From Mesostigma viride (Eukaryota; Streptophyta; Mesostigmatophyceae; Mesostigmatales; Mesostigmataceae): DNA of 32,500 nucleotides. This document shows positions 1 through 7,590 of the stretch, in pieces. The stretch spans positions 182,501 through 215,000 of the forward strand of contig RPFO01000814.1 in the NCBI GenBank assembly GCA_009746045.1, read 5' to 3'. A program made the translations under genes and the position numbers. Under the pieces are notes generated by a model that worked only from the letters and a program-made list of their open reading frames with translations, did not search any database and was not told the DNA's origin. Each line of letters starts with the position of its first letter. Position 1 is the stretch's first letter.

Positions 1-5
1 TCCAG

Positions 6-101
6 TCCTTCCCCGAGTCCAGCGACTTACTGATCAACGTATCTGCAAACATCGAGTACTGGAGACAAGAGCTGGGCAAGGCGGCCAGCAACCCCACTTG
101 A
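6..101 (+). CDS. Last exon of an unidentified gene (3' end only)
   Basis: A TCCAG at the left edge could be a 3' splice site. Reading on from base 6 gives 31 codons to a TGA at 99-101. The peptide starts SFPESSDLLINVS and contains NIEYWRQELGKAA. The composition looks like a real charged, amphipathic C-terminus and not like translated repeat, and no coding signal follows the stop. The rest of the gene lies off the left edge. I do not recognise the family. It could be an exon without a splice at base 5, since the frame is open to the window edge. Confidence 0.45.
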   Translation, partial: SFPESSDLLINVSANIEYWRQELGKAASNPT

Positions 102-686
102 TGCCCGGGTGGCGAATGCTCATCAATGTTAAGTGGGGAGGAAGAAGGGCGGAGTTTTGGGGTAGGCTAAATCCCACTGTCTGGGAGCCTCTTGCTCAGA
201 AGCTGCTTCCCTGGAGAATTCCTCATGAATGATCTGTTGTGCCCATGCAGCTTGTAAGTGGAAGCAAGGCCTGATTCGGCGACGGTCCGTTGATGGCAGT
301 GTGTGACCTAAACCTGCCATCGATGGTTGGCTGGCTGATGTGCGACAAGCGATTTGAGTCGTCACAGCCATTTTTCGTAAGCCATGGCGAGCTCGCTTAC
401 GGAGGTGCCGCTGTCCCGTCCTTGCACATGGTGTAAGGACTGAAGGGCAGACGGAGGGTCCTTTGCGGTGGTAAAATCCTGGCGCACAGTTGGCGCTTGT
501 AATCTAGAGATTGCCCCGAAATTGCATGTTTGCGTGTGCTGCCATACGCACGCACTGGGACATGCTTGTTTGTATATGCGGCCAAACGGTCCCACATATT
601 GATTCGACTTCACAAGGCAGATGCCCCATTGGACAGACGCCACCCTTCCTGCACCAATCTTTTTACAACATATTCAGAGAAAACTT

Positions 687-733
<47 letters not shown>

Positions 734-1074
734 AATAGGGAACACTGGGAACAAGTATCAGGGTCTTCTGGTTAGACCATACATGTTGGTCTCACCAGGT
801 GACCACCCTGTATGGTAATCTGGTAAAGCAACGGGTAACCTGCTGGGTGTCCGCACGGAAGCCTTGGCAGCCGCCAAGCTGAATGCTGGCTCCCAAGCGC
901 GAATTATATTGACCCGCAGTGTTTACCGGATCTATTTGGTGATGGGGTAGTACGTCCGGAGGAGACGAATGGTGTACTTCTATCTGAGCTTGGCCCAGCT
1001 GCAATTTTCCAGTAGTAGCCGAGGCACAAGCAGATGTGTGTTATAAGGGTCATATTTGTGTAGGGATCGACCGT
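102..1074. other. Intergenic stretch without a supported gene
   Basis: Short open frames occur on both strands but none has codon bias, a splice context or a recognisable domain. The only structure seen is a (GT)n dinucleotide tract. The 3'UTR or terminator of the gene ending at 101 should lie here. Confidence 0.5.
688..731. repeat. (GT)n dinucleotide microsatellite
   Basis: About 22 uninterrupted GT units. This alternating purine-pyrimidine tract causes the poly-Cys-Val translations seen in this interval. Confidence 0.95.
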
Positions 1075-1132
1075 TGCAAAGTAAGTACTTGCGTGTCATG
1101 AGCATAGGCATGCCACGGAGTACTATGCTAAT
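1075..1132 (-). mobile_element. 3'-end fragment of LINE A/B family
   Basis: The stretch with AAGTACTTGCGTGTCATG, GGCATGCCACGGAGTACTATG and GCTAAT is the reverse complement of the LINE 3'UTR seen complete at 6614-6720. Only about the last 60 bp are present, so this is a strongly 5'-truncated copy. It is cut off by the ORF1-only family 3' end that follows at 1133. Confidence 0.7.
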
Positions 1133-1210
1133 AATTAATCAACCCCGCTCCCGTTCGGGAGTCACGGAGCACAATAATACAACGTCCAAGTGCTTTTCAT
1201 CCCTGTATGT
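1133..1210 (-). mobile_element. 3' end of an ORF1-only family element, 5'-truncated
   Basis: On the minus strand this reads CAGGGAT, then a CTCCGTGA segment, the stem-loop CTCCC-GAA-CGGGAG and an ATTAATTATT tail. This is the same order as the 3' end of the full-length element at 7591-9653. It sits directly in the LINE 3'UTR fragment at 1075-1132. I could not identify its target-site duplication. Confidence 0.6.
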
Positions 1211-1221
1211 TCCACACAGAT

Positions 1222-1407
1222 GTTGCTGGCCGGCCTAGTGGTCCCAGCTCAGTTTGATCACCGCATTCACTCCCTCTCTCTTGCTTGTCCAGACTGCTAT
1301 GCAGAACAAGAAGAGGTGGCAGAAGATTGTCCGGCCAGGCTCACACGCCAGCCCCTGTGGGCAAGCCCCCTCCCCCCAAGCGGAAGCCCGGGCGCTTTGC
1401 TGAGTAG
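1222..1407 (+). pseudogene. C-terminal coding remnant of element X
   Basis: One reading frame gives LLAGLVVPAQFDHRIHSLS. After a frameshift another gives AMQNKKRWQKIVRP, and the last piece ends GKPPPPKRKPGRFAE with a stop at 405-407 of the second thousand (1405-1407). The inverted copy at 5212-5006 has the same order (VVPAQFDHRI, AMQNKKRWQ), so this was a real protein end. The basic proline-rich tail could be a nuclear localisation signal. It is 5'-truncated and frameshifted. The family is not recognised; the C-terminus of an ORF2 or a transposase is possible. Confidence 0.55.
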
Positions 1408-1439
1408 AGTAGTTGGGGTTTTCTAGACTAGATAGCTTA

Positions 1440-2381
1440 ATTAATTAATTAATAAGCACGTGACTGCGTCACGTGGGTGCCAATACAGAGTAAATGAACC
1501 GTCAACCCTATATACACAGCGAGAAGGAGGGAGGGCGCCCTAGCTTCTCTCACTGCCGCAAGTGGGCAGGCCACAGAGCGCTCTCTCCACAGCATGGTGC
1601 ATGCCGGGGCGCAACACTGTGGGTGCAATACAACCAGTGCAAAACCATGGGTAGGCTGACGCATAGCGTATGCATGCTACAAAGGTGAGGTGGGCTCAAG
1701 ACGTCGGCTAAGGCGCAAGCGCTGATGACCACAAGGTGCCAGAGCTAATTGAAGGTATACTATAACGCTGTGCGCTAATATCATTTCAAGTGCTGTAATG
1801 CCTAAGCTATCCCATAATCGATTGCCCCCATCTAGACAAGTAGCTTGAGTGCTCTAGATCCCAGGGGAGCCCGGGGGGGCTTCCACAGTTTCTTGTTGAC
1901 ATAAAGGTCCCCGCCCTGCCAGTACACTTGGGGCTTCTCGGGGTTGGTCTTGAGGCGGATGTAGTCGGGCCACTGATCGCGGCGTTGCTGCTGCTGGGCT
2001 GGCGTCAGGCCGGTCGTCGTCAAGCGACCAGGAGGTGTTCACCAGCTTCTTGCGGCGAGAGAGGAACCGAACTCACGCTGTGATGTCGATGAAGGTGAAG
2101 ACCACTGGAGGGGGCCCAGCCTTGGCCCGTGGATGGGGCAGGCGGTAGGCGCCCTGCAGTGTCGCACCTGGCAGCGCCATGCACGCCAAGAGTTTATTCT
2201 TCAGCTGGTCGAGAAGAGAGTCTGGGGTCTCCTCCGGCTGCATGTCGAAGCGCCTGAGGATGACCCGGCGCAGCGCGGCGACGGTCGCGGTCAGCGGCCT
2301 CGCGGCGCGTGTCTTCCAGCTCCTGGAGCTTGGTGGTGATGGCGGCCGTGGTAGAGGATGCCTGGTAGATAGGATGCATAG
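1440..2381 (-). mobile_element. ORF1-only retroelement, 5'-truncated insertion with 11-bp TSD
   Basis: The segment is flanked by exact direct repeats TAGATAGCTTA at 1429-1439 and 2382-2392. The uninterrupted sister of the host (about 4970-4990, inverted) has a single TAGCTTA at this point, so the pre-insertion site is known. On the minus strand the insert holds the 3' half of an ORF1 gene (stop 1832-1834), a roughly 390-bp 3'UTR without any reverse transcriptase, a perfect stem-loop CACGTGAC-GCA-GTCACGTG and a TTATTAATTAATTAATTAA tail. This is the classic form of a target-primed, 5'-truncated insertion. Confidence 0.82.
1832..2381 (-). pseudogene. ORF1 (L1-type) fragment, frameshifted
   Basis: The fragment begins inside the coiled coil (TTKLQELEDTRREAADRDRR). 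It continues in another frame through the RRM region (VILRRFDMQPEETPDSLLDQ, then RAKAGPPPVVFTF) and ends in the C-terminal domain (GLTPAQQQQRRDQWPDYIRL, VYWQGGDLYVNKKLWKPP). The same blocks occur in the intact ORF1 at 2648-3994. At least two frameshifts and a small internal loss break it. The N-terminal half was never inserted. Confidence 0.8.
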
Positions 2382-2475
2382 TAGATAGCTTAGAGTTAGC
2401 TTAGTTCGATTCCGCGGCTTCGATCGCCCACCTCCATCCATCCAGCAAGGAATATGTGCTACATGATCTCCCAAC

Positions 2476-4430
2476 CAAGGTCATGGCATGTTTACCCATC
2501 CACAAAATTCCGGCCACGAGGTAGCCATGGCTGTCGGAGCTCATAACTTTCACGTTTGAGCACCGAATTTAGCCGTGAATATCACTATCGCTTCGTCTTT
2601 CTAAGACGCACATGCTGATATAATTTTCCGAATCTAAAACGCAATATATGGCGCACAAACGCGCCTCGACGCAACGCAGCCTGGCGGCTGCGCTCGGCAA
2701 TGAAAATTCTGCAGCTCAGGCTGCAGCTTCGCCTTCAGGTCCGGCAGGCGGCGATGACACTAGTCGTGCACTGGTGGTCGTCCAGCAACCCCCCGGGCTT
2801 AACGCCTCGCCATCTGCATCGCCTGACCCCAAGCGCACCCGCCCAGCCGACGACACAGGAGGGTCTTCACGCCCAGAACCGAGCTTTCGGCCCCGGCCTT
2901 TCAAGGTCGCAGATTACGACTGGGCCACCATTTCTCCGACCGATGCTCTGCGCTGCATCTTCTTCGGGGATTACGCTTCGCTTTACGACCTGTGCCTCCA
3001 TTTCCACTCCATCAATCGCCTCCTCGCCCCGGACGGCAGCCGCTGGGCCAACATCTACGGGCTGTCCGGCTGCGTCCGCCCCCATCTCCAGCACGCCATC
3101 CTCAACTCCCTTCTCCAGCGCTCTGACGGCGAGATCTGGGCTCCACCCCTTTCCGTCCCCACCCTCCGCTCCATCCTCACGGAAGCCTTTCAGCAGCACG
3201 TGACCCCCCTTGCTGCCGACATAGCAGCAATCGGCGGCACGCTGACTGCTGAACTTCCTCACATTTCCACCGCCGCCGCCTCCACCTCCACGGCCATTTC
3301 CGCCTCCACTGCCGACATCAAAGCCCAGCTCCTCGACCTCGACCAACGCCTTCAAGCCACCGCCAACGCCCTTGAGAGCTTGCATGACACCGCCGGCCTC
3401 ACCGCCCAGGCGGTGAAGGACATCGCCGCCCAGCCGGCGCCTGCTGGCTCGGCCGGCGATGCTCCCTCCACCTGGGCGGACTTGCTTAAGCAGCACACCA
3501 CCTCCACCACCTCCACCATCTCGGCACAACTCAAGCAACAAGCCCTCGACCTTCGCGAGGAAGCCGACATCGCCCGGCGCAGCCACAATGTCATCGTCAA
3601 GCACTTCGACCAGCAGGCAGGTGAGACCTCCACGAGCCTTCTTGAGGCATTTAAGCGCGCCATTCTTGCCCCCATGTTACTCACTGGTGAGCTGGACATG
3701 TCGGCTGTCCGCCTCCCCCGCGCGCGGGGGAAGGCTGGCCCGGCCCCCGTGCTCCTCACCTTTAAGTACATGGCGGACAAGCTGGCGTTCCTTAAATGCC
3801 GCAAGAAGCTCTCGGAGACTCGCTTCACGCTGGACGACGACTTGACCCTGGCCCAGCAACAACGGCGACGCGAGCTATGGCCGGCCTACCTTCAGCTCCG
3901 GCAGAGCGCAAGGGGGAAGCCGGTATACTGGAGGGGGGCGGTCATCCACGTTGACCACAAGCCCTGGCAGCCCCCTCCTGCCACCTCAGACTAGGAATAT
4001 ATATACCAGTAGTGTAGATTAGTAAGGCTTAGCCTAGCATGTGGCCCACGCGCATGTGCGCCCATAATGGCCCCCATGGATGATGCCTTCAACATTTAGC
4101 CATGCTTTGTCTATAATGGGACCCCCATGGATGTTGCATTAAGAACTTAGCCATGCTATGCCATGCAGAGAGATGCTCTCTGTCGAGAAGCCATGCCCTA
4201 GCCCTTGCATAGCCATGATGATCTTCCTCCCCCGTGCCAGGATCCCCTTAGCTGGGTTGAACCTGAGACAGCATGGTGGTGCAGGTGCCCTTGCGGCACC
4301 TAGAGCAAGTGTTGCTTACATTCCCACCCTTGCATGAAGTAGCCTAGGATGTATTTAAAGCCATATGCCCCTTCTCAGGGATATGTGCTACATTGACTCC
4401 CAACGGAGTGATGTTGATAATTGATAATTA
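2476..4430 (+). mobile_element. Full-length ORF1-only retroelement with 13-bp TSD
   Basis: Exact 13-bp repeats ATGATCTCCCAAC lie at 2463-2475 and 4431-4443. Between them are a 172-bp 5'UTR, an intact ORF1 (2648-3994), a 436-bp 3'UTR, a stem-loop ACTCC-CAAC-GGAGT (4408-4421) and a TGATAATTGATAATTA tail. The 5'UTR aligns with that of the second full copy (shared TAAGACGCAC, TATAAT and CTAAAACGCARTAT). No ORF2, endonuclease or RT lies inside. The 3'UTR has an imperfect 51-bp duplication at 4061-4160. Because the host site is itself a related 3' end, part of the flanking similarity could be homology, but the inverted sister copy shows the empty site. Confidence 0.8.
2648..3994 (+). CDS. Intact ORF1 protein, L1 type (coiled coil, RRM, C-terminal domain)
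   Basis: 448 aa, no introns. Residues 1-85 are low-complexity with a basic patch (DPKRTRP, 60-66). Residues 85-188 form a compact segment (KVADYDWATISPTDALRCIF) that is also present, diverged, in the copy at 8059-9472. Residues 190-262 are Ala/Thr/Leu-rich helix, probably a coiled coil, and 290-310 another helix. Residues 312-390 fit the L1 ORF1p RRM (NVIVKHF, then RLPRARGKAGPAPVLLTFK). Residues 391-440 fit the C-terminal RNA-binding domain, where DLTLAQQQRRRELWPAYLQL matches the L1 pattern of an acidic start, basic run and W-P. L1 ORF1p is a trimeric RNA chaperone in retrotransposon RNPs. The first ATG follows the conserved 5'UTR end AACGCAATAT. No ORF2 follows. A domesticated gene is less likely given the target-site duplication. 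Confidence 0.8.
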   Translation: MAHKRASTQRSLAAALGNENSAAQAAASPSGPAGGDDTSRALVVVQQPPGLNASPSASPDPKRTRPADDTGGSSRPEPSFRPRPFKVADYDWATISPTDALRCIFFGDYASLYDLCLHFHSINRLLAPDGSRWANIYGLSGCVRPHLQHAILNSLLQRSDGEIWAPPLSVPTLRSILTEAFQQHVTPLAADIAAIGGTLTAELPHISTAAASTSTAISASTADIKAQLLDLDQRLQATANALESLHDTAGLTAQAVKDIAAQPAPAGSAGDAPSTWADLLKQHTTSTTSTISAQLKQQALDLREEADIARRSHNVIVKHFDQQAGETSTSLLEAFKRAILAPMLLTGELDMSAVRLPRARGKAGPAPVLLTFKYMADKLAFLKCRKKLSETRFTLDDDLTLAQQQRRRELWPAYLQLRQSARGKPVYWRGAVIHVDHKPWQPPPATSD

Positions 4431-4562
4431 ATGATCTCCCAACGGAGTCATGTTATAATTTAATTTAATTTTTTTAAATGTTCCACATATACTGGGAAGG
4501 GGGCAGATACACCTGTCTTCTCTCATGCGCCCGGAGGCCATTAAGCCACAGCTGCAATCGAA

Positions 4563-4868
4563 ACTACTCACGGAGTACTATATGCTGATATTCTGATGCT
4601 ATGCTGATATTCTGATACTAATCTCACCAGAAAAATAATCACACAAGTAAGTAAGTACTTGCGTGTCATGCGCATGGGCATGCCACGGCCGAAGTAATAT
4701 GCCCATCTCATTAGAAAATGAAGTAGCCTAGGATGTATTAAAAGCCATATGCCCCTTCTCAGGGATATGTGCTACATTGACTCCCAACGGAGTGATGTTG
4801 ATAATTAATTAATTAATTAATTAGAAAATAATTACGCGAAAGGTACAAATATCGTCTGCATCATTAAA
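4563..4868 (-). mobile_element. LINE A/B-family 3'UTR fragments, minus strand, one holding an insertion
   Basis: The stretch at 4563-4642 carries a degenerate CGGAGTACTATATGCTGAT...AGAAAAATAAT block. The stretch at 4643-4868 carries a fuller one: GTAAGTAAGTACTTGCGTGTC, GGCATGCCACGG, CTCATTAGAAAAT, then AATAATTACGCG and AATATCGTCTGCATCAT. Both are reverse complements of the LINE 3'UTR at 6614-6720, including the (GTAA)n tail side. The second block is interrupted at 4720-4819. Confidence 0.7.
4720..4819 (+). mobile_element. Short ORF1-only family 3' end with 10-bp TSD
   Basis: This 100-bp insert repeats 4336-4425 almost base for base (GAAGTAGCCTAGGATGTATT to GATGTTGATAATT) and ends in (AATT)n. 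ATTAGAAAAT flanks it at 4710-4719 and 4820-4829. The uninterrupted form CTCATTAGAAAAATAATTAC is present at about 6658-6680, which serves as an empty site. It is an extreme 5' truncation of the family whose full copy is at 2476-4430, and it confirms that family's true 3' terminus. Confidence 0.8.
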
Positions 4869-5215
4869 TTAAACTAACTTATAACAGGACTCCGTGGGGA
4901 GATCATGTAGCACATATTCCCTTGCTTGATGGATGGAGGTGAGTGAAGCCGCGAAACCTAACTAAGCTAACTCTAAGCTAATCTAGAAAATTCTAACTAC
5001 GTGCTCTAGTACTCAGCAAAGCGCCCCTTCCTCCTTGGGGGGGGGGGGGGGGGGGGGGGGCTAATTGCATGCCCACAGGGGCTGGCGCGTGCATGGGCCT
5101 GGAGAATCGGGCCTGCCACCTCTTCTTGTTCTGCATTGCAGTCCAAGCAAGAAAGAGGGAGGAAATGCGGTGATCAAACTGGGCTGGGACCACTAGGTCG
5201 GCCAGCAACTGCTGC
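4869..5215 (-). mobile_element. Element X, inverted 5'-truncated copy
   Basis: The minus strand reads the same C-terminal coding remnant as 1222-1407 (LLADLVVPAQFDHRI, AMQNKKRWQ, then a proline run). Stop TAG is at 5008-5006. The 3'UTR is TTTTCTAGATTAGCTTAGAGTT, CTACATGATCTCCCCACGGAG and a TTTAATTTAAT tail. It has none of the insertions found in the + copy. Its proline codons have become a pure C tract (G on the + strand, 5037-5060). Confidence 0.65.
5037..5060. repeat. (G)24 homopolymer
   Basis: Twenty-four consecutive G on the + strand. It replaces the Pro/Lys/Arg codons of the element X C-terminus and is a likely site of length error and of G-quadruplex formation. Confidence 0.95.
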
Positions 5216-5439
5216 GAATAGTACCGGTTCATGGCAGGTTTACCAATTTCTTTCTAGGAATGTCCTTGGGCCGGGCCAGGCCAGGTCAGGATATATTCAT
5301 TGAGAATGATGAGTTGCGAAGGTGAGAGCTGGGGCATGCAACATAAGGAAAACCCGGAAAAGAAGAAGAACCCTGAAGAAATTAAATAGGAATCTGACAC
5401 GGACATCCAAGGATCACGCCCGGCAGCTGCACAAGGTAC

Positions 5440-6060
5440 AACTAACTATATCACAAAACTACGACACGCAGCAACATCGCTGCCGGCCCACCACCATGCA
5501 GGCCTGGGAGGGGTCTAGACCGCATGGATCGCGACAAAGTCGGCCCGGGTGCGGCGGAGTAACACATCAGCCACGGTGCGAGTGAGGGCGAGTGACAGGC
5601 GCTGCCGTGCCGCCAATATGAGGACCACGTGCGGGCAGACCATGGGGCGGTCTCACCGCTCGAGGTCGAGGCGGTCTTCACGGCGCTGGCAGCACTCGTG
5701 GAAAAACTCCGCTGTCTTGGGGCCCATGGCCCCGAACTCCTCAAGGACGAAGGGGATGACCTGGTGGGGCCCCACATTACCGTAGGATGCAAACTTGTCG
5801 TGCTCTGACGTACAGCCACAGCGGCAGCAGCGCCGGCATCCACAGCCGCCCGGAGGATGTGGTGACCGGAGAGCGGCCGAGCCACGGAGACATTGATGAG
5901 CAGGTGGCAACCCTGCCCGTCGTAGTCAAGCACGGTAATGTCGCCCGGCGGTGGTTGGGTGAGTAGAGGGCGGCCCCATCCGCGCGTCCGCTCGCACTTG
6001 ATATGGTGGAGTGGGGAAAGACCGATCGACCGAACCATGGCACACACCATGCACCCGGAG
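5440..6060 (-). pseudogene. C-terminal domain of another non-LTR reverse transcriptase, frameshifted
   Basis: In three successive minus-strand frames I read GDITVLDYDGQGCHLLINVS VARPL with AAVDAGAAAAVAV, then HDKFASYGN and VIPFVLEEFGAMGPKTAEFF, then LAARQRLSLALTRTVADVLL ending at a stop near 5519. The series 'D-V-S-V-x-x-P, A-rich helix, K-Y, PF-V-E-x-G-x-x-G, R-x-S-x-A-L' is what follows the RT domain in many protist and plant LINE polyproteins. The RT itself is not visible here. At least two frameshifts break it. Its boundaries are uncertain, and the strand matches LINE B just upstream. The assignment to a LINE clade is open. Confidence 0.5.
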
Positions 6061-6556
6061 GAGAGCAGTATGGAGATTATTAGAGGAACCAGTCGATCTG
6101 GTTCTGCTGGCCACCCATGCGCGTGATCAATGTAGCTTGCGTCCCAGTAGTATCGAGAGCAAGCCCGCAGCTGCCGCAGGACGCACCCGGGCTGTGATGA
6201 GAGACGTTGTGGAGCAAATAGCTGGTGCATGGTCAGGATATATGCCGCCCTGGCGGCTGGCCAAGCCGCTGGAGGCCGGCCCGAGACCGGTGGCTCGCGA
6301 GGGCGGCCGGTGCCTACCTGACTGGTGCGAGCAAGATGTTCTACGAATGCCATCAGGACTACGCTGCCTAATCTCATCCATATAATGCGAGGCATGCCCT
6401 TATACAAAGACTCTAACGACCTATGTGTGGAAAACCCTATGTCTGCATGATGCCCCATGTAACTTGTCACTGAGAGGGGGATACCGGCATAATCCTCATC
6501 TGAGCTGTCCTCTACTGTAATGGCAGACGATCAAGGCGGTACATAGTCTACTATAC

Positions 6557-6558
<2 letters not shown>

Positions 6559-6612
<54 letters not shown>

Positions 6613-6613
6613 C
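6559..6613. repeat. (GTAA)n tail of LINE A
   Basis: About 13 tandem AGTA units on the + strand ((TTAC)n on the element strand). It directly follows the 3'UTR and abuts the target-site duplication, so it is the element's 3' tail, not an independent microsatellite. Confidence 0.85.
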
Positions 6614-6732
6614 TTGCGTGTCATGCGCAAACTAGGCATGCCACGGAGTACTATGCTAATCTCATTAGAAAAATAATTACACAAAAGTTTAAACAAATAT
6701 CGTCTGCATCATCCCCCAACCGTTAAGCACTA

Positions 6733-7295
6733 GATGGGGATGTAATCCTCATCCGAGCTGTCCTCTACTGTAATGGCAGACGAGGCGGTAGTGTAGCGGC
6801 TATCCTCAGGACCAATAACCTCCACCTGCGGACTTCTACCCTGGCTAGCAATGGGCCGCGGGGCCCGTGGGGAGAAAACAGGAGCATACCCCTCGGGAAT
6901 TGGTGCTTATCGCAGATGGCAGCCCATTTCTCCTTGTCAATCATGCGGGCGCGGAGTACGGATAGTCCCAGAAGCCCTGCATCTTCAAGCAGTTGTGTCA
7001 CATAGGTCCGGGTCGCGCCGCGCCGGTGCCCGGCGCGCGCAAGTTTGCCAGTGGGTTGCGATGGGACAAGGGGACCCTGCCATAGGAGGAGGTGTCTACC
7101 TGGTTGGCCCGTCTTAAGCCCCCCGGCAGGGCCACATCGGTATTCACCTGGTCTGTGCGGGCAAGATGGCCGGCAAAGAGGAGGCGGCGGTGTCGGATGC
7201 CGTATGGGTGACAAGAGGGAGCTCGCAGTAGAGCTCGGCCCGGGTGCGGCGTTCTTGGTAGCGGACGCCGAGGATATGACGGAGCATTCGAGTGA
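6733..7295 (-). pseudogene. LINE A ORF2 C-terminus
   Basis: On the minus strand the pieces in order are RMLRHILGVRYQERRTRAEL, YCELPLVTHT, then RHRRLLFAGHLARTDQVNTD. After a frameshift come RRGATRTYVTQLLEDAGLLG and MIDKEKWAAICDKH. After a last shift the tail reads IPEGYAPVFSPRAPRPI, VEVIGPEDSRYTT and AITVEDSSDEDYIPI, with stop TAG at 6735-6733. 'GH-x-x-R', the basic block and 'D-x-x-W' are typical of the region after the RT in L1/RTE-like LINEs. There are two frameshifts, so it is not functional. Confidence 0.7.
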
Positions 7296-7590
7296 CTACT
7301 ATACAGCTTCTATATCCTCAGGCAGGGGCAACAACCTCCACCTGCGGACTTCTACCCTGCATTCTAGCAATATGGGCCGCGGGGCCCGTGGGGAGAAAAC
7401 AGGAGCATGCCCCTCCGGAATTATGCTTATCGCAGATGGCAGCCCATTTCTCCTTGTCTACTTGATCATGCGGGCGCGGAGTACAGATAATCCCAGAAGC
7501 CCTGCAATGATCCTCAATTTTTGTGTCATGCACATAGGTCCGGGTCGCGCCGCGTCGGCACCGGGGTGTGCGCAAGTGTGCCAGTGGGTT

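Larger units (their letters stand above)
1217..4470 (+). mobile_element. Element X, 5'-truncated copy, split by two nested insertions
   Basis: Pieces at about 1217-1439, 2393-2475 and 4431-4470 are collinear with one uninterrupted copy on the minus strand at 5215 down to 4869. Together they hold a C-terminal coding piece, a 3'UTR with TAGCTTAGAGTTAGC and CTACATGATCTCCC, an ACGGAGT half-palindrome and a TTTAATTTAAT tail. The gaps are the ORF1-only insertions 1440-2381 and 2476-4430. The 3' end resembles the 3' end of those insertions (ATATGTGCTACAT, then CTCCC, ACGGAGT and an AT tail), so X may be their autonomous partner. That link is inference, because no RT domain of X lies in the window. 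Confidence 0.65.
6559..7295 (-). mobile_element. LINE A: 5'-truncated insertion inside LINE B with 11-bp TSD
   Basis: Exact repeats CTACTATACAG flank it at 6548-6558 and 7296-7306. The minus strand holds the last part of ORF2, a 3'UTR of about 120 bp (6614-6732) and a (TTAC)n tail at 6559-6613. The host on both sides is LINE B, a relative, so copy B reads straight across when the insert is removed. This identifies the true 3' end and tail of the LINE A/B family. Confidence 0.82.

Noticed and set aside
792-1004. Small minus-strand open frame of 70 aa
   Set aside because: No domain, codon bias or homologous copy elsewhere in the window.
2463-4443. Reading the 13-bp repeat as simple duplication of a 3' end, not as a TSD
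   Set aside because: The host site is itself a related 3' end, so this was considered. The inverted sister copy gives the uninterrupted sequence across the site, which favours insertion.
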